Source: Penelope pileata (lineage: Eukaryota; Chordata; Aves; Galliformes; Cracidae). Taken from it: a stretch of 64,000 nucleotides of DNA. Position 1 is the first letter of the stretch, and every line of letters starts with the position of its first letter. The DNA is taken from contig WBMW01005037.1 of assembly GCA_013396635.1 (NCBI GenBank), positions 397,502 to 461,501 on the forward strand, read 5' to 3'. Of this stretch, positions 59,984-64,000 are shown piece by piece. A program made the translations under genes and the position numbers. The notes below the pieces were generated by a model. It did not search any database. It had not been told where the DNA came from and was given only the letters and a program-made list of their open reading frames with translations.

Positions 59984-62900
59984 CACTCCCTGTTGTCCTC
60001 TGCATGTCACAGGTTGGTGTCCCCAGCACAACCTGTTGTGTTGTCACCGCTGTGAGCTGTGTGGCTGCAGCCACTGGTGCAGGGTAGATGCTCACCTTCT
60101 CTTTGCCGTCGTGTGAGGACACACGTGAGCATGGAGGTTTGGCAGGAAGCAGCAGCTGGGCCGACTGCCTCGCGCCACATTTTGCGTGCCTCTTCCCTTC
60201 CTTCCCTCACAAAATGACAGACGGAGTGCCAGAGCTGTGAAAGAAGGCAAACACAAAAATCAGATGGGCGATTCCTGGAATAGCTCCTCAGTATTGGAGA
60301 TGTTAATTGTGAACACGCACATGAAACCACCAATGAACAAGTCCCTTACGCTTATTCATTTTTTTATTTGCCTTCCATAGTAGCAGCTACATCATTATGC
60401 TTTGGGGAAGGCATCTTTCAAGTCTTTGTGCTTACAGAGTTCTGACTGCAGGATGGTACTTCTGTCTGTCCCCAGTGATGTGCATTTATCTTCTTGACAA
60501 ACAAAGGCTCAAAATAGGCCCTACGCCCTCTTTACTACAAATGCATTAGAGGAAAAAGACACACAAACCCTAACTAGAGACAAGAGCCTTTTAGGCACAG
60601 GAATGATCCTCTTTGCTGTTGGTGTAAGAATGCTGAACTCCAACAGGCTGGCAGAAAACCCAAACACTAGGTTAGCACACATAAGTGACAGAACAAATGC
60701 TTTCTTCTGCTGCATCTAAGAAAACTGCTCGGAGCAAGGCAGCCTGTCCCCTGGTCATCCAAACAATGCTAACATGAAGGCTGGTACTGCTGATCCAAAC
60801 GTATCCTGCACTGATTTTTCTAAACAACAGCACAGAAAGATGAGTTATGTTCAGAGAGCACATACAGTACTCAGATTAACAAAAATGAGGTTATTTAATA
60901 TTCTGTCGATTCAAAGAAAAGAGCACAGTCATGACTCACCTCTTTTTTTCCTTTTCCTCAGAGAATTATTTCTTTGTAACACAAGGCAGGATTTGTTTTT
61001 ATATCACCAGATCATGAAGCAGGAGTTCAGACGCCTCCCAAACAGAAGACTCCAACTATGAATACCATTTATACTATGGCATTTTTAAAATTATCAAGGG
61101 GAGGCATATCAAATCCACATGCACTGTTTTGGTTGTGAAATATGCATCAAGCTATATACATTTTCTTTTGTGTTCCTTGTATGGATATTTCATTTTAAGA
61201 AGTTTTTGTTTGTTTGTTTGTTTTTCCATCCCACTAAATGGGCTCCCAACTGCAGAAATATTCACCACTAAGCTAAAAAACTCTCATAACTTTTCATCAT
61301 AAATATCAAAGGCTAGAAATCCTTTGAGAATGAAATAAAGATATCAGATTGTTGTGCTTTCTGGGAAAATGTTGCAAACTTGTTTACCCAAAGACTATTA
61401 CAGTGAGAAAATAAAAGGAGAACCCTGTTGCTACTAATAGAAGTTTGGATCCTTTGTGACATTTATAGAATTATATCACAAAGAACAAGGGAAGTTAAGG
61501 TCAATTTTCCAAGTGTTAGTACTAACAGCTGGAACCAGGCTTAGTATCATTCTAATTTCAGGGGGGTTACTCATCAGTATACATACAATATATTGATTGG
61601 TGCTTGCCTATCAACTTTCATTTACTTCTGTGAAGATGCTCCATTCGTTTTGGTCCTTCAATATGAAGAAAATACTATGCCTCATATTCATTTTCCCTGT
61701 CGAAAGCTTTGGATTTTCCCCAGAAAGAATGCAGAGCCTACTTTAAGGTCAGGAAATGAAAAGTGCAAATAGATGTGTTGCCATCATCATTGTTACATAT
61801 GAAACAAAAAGACATGTAAGCATGCATACTTATTACTCAATGGGCATTGTTTAGCAACCTAGGCTTAAATAACACAATTTGGTTTTTCTCGTGCTCTCTC
61901 TTAAACACGATGATGGCTCATTTGGAAACAAGGTGGCCTAGGGGCAGCTCTGTCAGCTGGCGTGCACAATACCCAGGATTTATTCCCAGACAGACTCCTG
62001 ATGCTCGGTTTGGCAGTAACGAGGGAAAATGAAATGTTTTAACTAAGTTAAATCAGCAAGGCAGATTCTAGCCTTGTTTGCTTGACTGATTTCTATCTGA
62101 CAATGTTTTAGGATCCAAAGGAACCCCACAAAGTGCCCTCTGCAGGGGCAATCAGTATGTGAGTGTGTGTTTCTATAGGATACCAATGCTGTTTTAGGGA
62201 TATTCTATCTTGCATTGAAAATATTTGAACATATTCATCTTGTATTAATGCCAAAATCCGATATATATTTTTTAAAGCTACTTATTTTATACAAGAAATC
62301 AGTACAGGTCTTCATTGCAGAAGGCAGGTGTATCAATCAGGCAGAATTCCACAGAATTCACCTGAACCCATCAACATTTTCTGGCATGACCTAGAAGTTA
62401 CATAAATAAAAAAATAAAAATTGCTACTTCCTCTTTTTAGGAATAGAAATAGAAGATTTGGCTTATTATTTCACTATAAAGGAGCGATTTCATAAATTAA
62501 AAACAGGACTCAGTACGTATGTCAGACTGTGCTATCCGAATGCACGGAAAACCCATTTTAAGTCATTTTTAGAGTTCATGATTTGTTTCCAAAGCTGAGT
62601 CATGGCAACTCAAATGCTTGGCTGTAGAGGAAAAGGGTACAAAATACATCCCAATACCTTTAAAGCATCCCTTAAATAAAGTGTTCAAGTTTTGTCTGTT
62701 TCTTTGGTTTCTTGGGAATGTTTTATAGTGTGATAAAAATGGCTCATTTAGCTGTCCTTTTGGAATTACGATGAGCTGTGTAACTCAAAAGGCTTGGAAG
62801 AAATTACAATAATTGACACTGAAAATGTGTCAAGATGGCAACATGAAGCCCTCAGAAAAATGTCAATTGCCCTTGCTACCTTAATTCACTCCATCACATT

Positions 62901-63469
62901 ATGATACAGCTTTGATTACACCACTCCCCTTTCTACTTTTCCTTTTGGATCTATCTCACACAAAGCCAGAGGGGACAGCACTCACTGAATGAGAAACTCA
63001 TATTTTGCTTTAAAGCCTTTGTTCGATTTTTGTTCTCCTGATGATATCCATACTCACTGCTCCGTGCAGCAGCTCGCCCAGCCCACAGGCCATGCAGCAG
63101 CACAGCCAGGCTCAGGCCTCACCAGCAACAGCTGAGCACTACCTGCACACAACAGAAGGCTCAGGTGACCCAAGGGAACACAGCCCAAAGGTGACTCCCA
63201 AATGCAATGCGTGCAGTTGGTCACCTCTAGAACTCCTGCTTCAGGACACAAAGGCAAGTGTGCTTAGTGTGACGGATGTAATATATTTCAGTTGTTAACC
63301 ACAACGCTGCTTAATTGGCCCCTGCTTTCAGAGATGACTAAAACACATTTTCTCTATATAAAAACATATGCAAGATGTTATTTATGTTTCTGTAGAACCA
63401 AAGACGTAAGTGAATGAGTGACTGCATTAATGGAAAATGTTCTGATACAAAGCTCCATCCTCAAAGCCC
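59984..63469. other. Non-coding stretch between the two CpG islands
   Basis: No exon recognised. 59984-60230 is moderately GC-rich with repeated 'cacagctg'-like words. A (GTTT)4 run is at 61208-61223. Frames at 60007-60333 and 60774-61061 show no coding pattern. From about 63050 the sequence becomes CAG- and GC-richer, forming the shoulder of the right-hand island. Confidence 0.5.
61208..61223. repeat. (GTTT)4 microsatellite
   Basis: Four GTTT units inside a T-rich tract. Confidence 0.85.
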
Positions 63470-63810
63470 GGCGGACAGAGTCCCCCGGTGACGGAGCACC
63501 CCCGGCTGCGGGCACACGGGCTGGGAGGGCTCCGCCTGCAGCCGTGCTCCCGGCTCGCAGCAACCGCTGCCAGGTGTGCGCATCCCTCGGTGCTGGTCCC
63601 GCGCACAGCCAGGAGCCGGGCTGAATGCTCCTGGGACAGCCGGAGAGAGAATGCGCGTAACACGGGCAGAGTGGTGATCAAAAGCCGACAGGTTTCACCG
63701 GCCGCTACTCGAGCCTGGCACCCAGAGCGCAGCGGGGAAGGGCATTCAGCAAACCCCCCGCCCCTCCCCAACCCCTCTTTTTGTTTGTAGCCAAGCCCTC
63801 CGGCCACGCC

Positions 63811-63816
63811 ACTCAC
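63811..63816 (-). promoter_or_regulatory. Candidate 5' splice site of a leftward transcript
   Basis: On the minus strand the sequence reads CTGGG|GTGAGT, close to the vertebrate donor consensus. A first exon from near the CRE (about 63950-63990) to 63817 would be non-coding, because no ATG occurs on the minus strand in that span. It may equally be a chance match in GC-rich sequence. Confidence 0.3.
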
Positions 63817-63881
63817 CCCAGAACGAGGGGCGCGGGGCTCCGCAGCCCCCTCTGCCGGGCAGGGCGGGGCCCCTCTCGCGT

Positions 63882-63887
63882 CACGTG
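63882..63887. promoter_or_regulatory. CACGTG E-box
   Basis: In the context GTCACGTGCC it is the palindromic E-box bound by USF, MYC/MAX and MITF/TFE factors; the flanks come near the lysosomal CLEAR element. It lies between two GC boxes in the island. Confidence 0.5.
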
Positions 63888-63920
63888 CCCCGAGGAGGGG
63901 GCGGAGCCTCGAGGCCGCGC

Positions 63921-63959
63921 GCACCTGCGGCGGCCCCCGCCTTTGTGCAGTGCAGGTGC
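63921..63959. promoter_or_regulatory. Inverted pair of CACCTG/CAGGTG E-boxes
   Basis: GCACCTGC at 63921-63928 and its exact reverse complement GCAGGTGC at 63952-63959, with 23 bases between them. CAGGTG boxes are bound by ZEB and SNAI repressors and by some bHLH proteins; ZEB factors favour paired sites. Confidence 0.4.
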
Positions 63960-63980
63960 GGCACCCCCTCACCCCCCGCC

Positions 63981-63990
63981 GTGACGTCAC
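63981..63990. promoter_or_regulatory. Palindromic cAMP response element
   Basis: GTGACGTCAC contains the full 8-base CRE TGACGTCA (63982-63989), the CREB/ATF site. It retains its CpG within the island and sits close to the expected transcription start, a common placement for functional CREs. Confidence 0.6.
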
Positions 63991-64000
63991 GCGGCTGCTC

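Larger units (their letters stand above)
63470..64000. promoter_or_regulatory. CpG-island promoter running off the right end
   Basis: A sharp change to GC-rich, CpG-dense sequence that continues to the last base. It contains GC boxes at 63862-63870 (GGGCGGGGC) and about 63896-63908, a CACGTG E-box (63882-63887), paired CACCTG/CAGGTG boxes and a palindromic CRE at the edge. No TATA box is evident. This is the typical layout of a vertebrate CpG-island promoter. The main gene may start just beyond the window on the + strand. A leftward transcript is also possible because a good splice donor exists on the minus strand (63811-63816). Long open frames on both strands (63427-63990 minus, 187 codons) come from GC bias; I see no conserved protein. 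Confidence 0.85.

Noticed and set aside
61915..61990. Short GC-richer patch with 'ggcctaggggcagctctgtc'
   Set aside because: Briefly resembled a tRNA-derived element, but no A/B box order or cloverleaf could be made.
63427..63990. 187-codon minus-strand frame
   Set aside because: Lies in the CpG island, where high GC removes stops on both strands; it starts with a non-ATG codon and has Arg/Gly/Ala/Pro composition typical of translated islands.
1..64000. tRNA, 5S, U6, Y RNA and CRISPR-like structures
   Set aside because: Looked for characteristic boxes and regularly spaced repeats and found none convincing; short hairpins and microsatellites do not qualify.

Overview
The window is vertebrate, and most likely bird, nuclear DNA. 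It is AT-rich and CpG-poor, has no bacterial-style gene packing, and carries CR1 LINE copies of several ages, 5'-truncated, two of them still ending in the short tail repeat typical of bird CR1 (attctatg or cacagaat units). I recognise no intact protein-coding gene. Nearly all open frames are short chance frames in non-coding DNA, so the window reads as intergenic or deep-intronic sequence ending in a CpG-island promoter.

Layout. 1-19000 is sparse AT-rich sequence holding a short + strand CR1 tail (2860-2990), a near-perfect hairpin (7862-7896), three relics of the old MIR SINE family (about 8590, 10170 and 16182) and a heavily decayed minus-strand CR1 (13645-14180). At 19003-19728 lies an unusual stretch that reads as protein in one frame, broken by only two TGA stops; it is the best candidate for a dead gene, and I do not recognise its parent. 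20000-31000 holds three more CR1 pieces. The copy at 25336-25943 is the youngest: its reverse transcriptase frame is still open, with GVPQGS and FADD motifs, and it is interrupted by a 42-base N gap that looks far too short. 31000-59000 is again sparse, with microsatellites, a T21/G16 homopolymer junction, a 930-base CR1 (45184-46112) that has lost a catalytic Asp, a CTCF-like site (54477-54491) and an internal CR1 fragment (55800-56119).

The right end is different. A small isolated CpG island at 59335-59620 carries three close MYB-type sites and is followed by a TATA-like box and a short ATG frame in good Kozak context. From about 63470 to the window end there is a strong CpG island with GC boxes, a CACGTG E-box, paired CACCTG/CAGGTG boxes and a palindromic CRE (TGACGTCA). 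This is almost certainly a gene promoter. The gene itself lies outside the window if it runs rightward. A good minus-strand splice donor in the island means a leftward transcript is also possible.

Nothing acts together as a pathway here. The biology visible is layered CR1 and MIR retroposition, sequence decay, and one or two promoters at the right edge. I found no convincing tRNA, rRNA, snRNA or CRISPR array. Element boundaries and family names rest on remembered consensus patterns, not on a database search.
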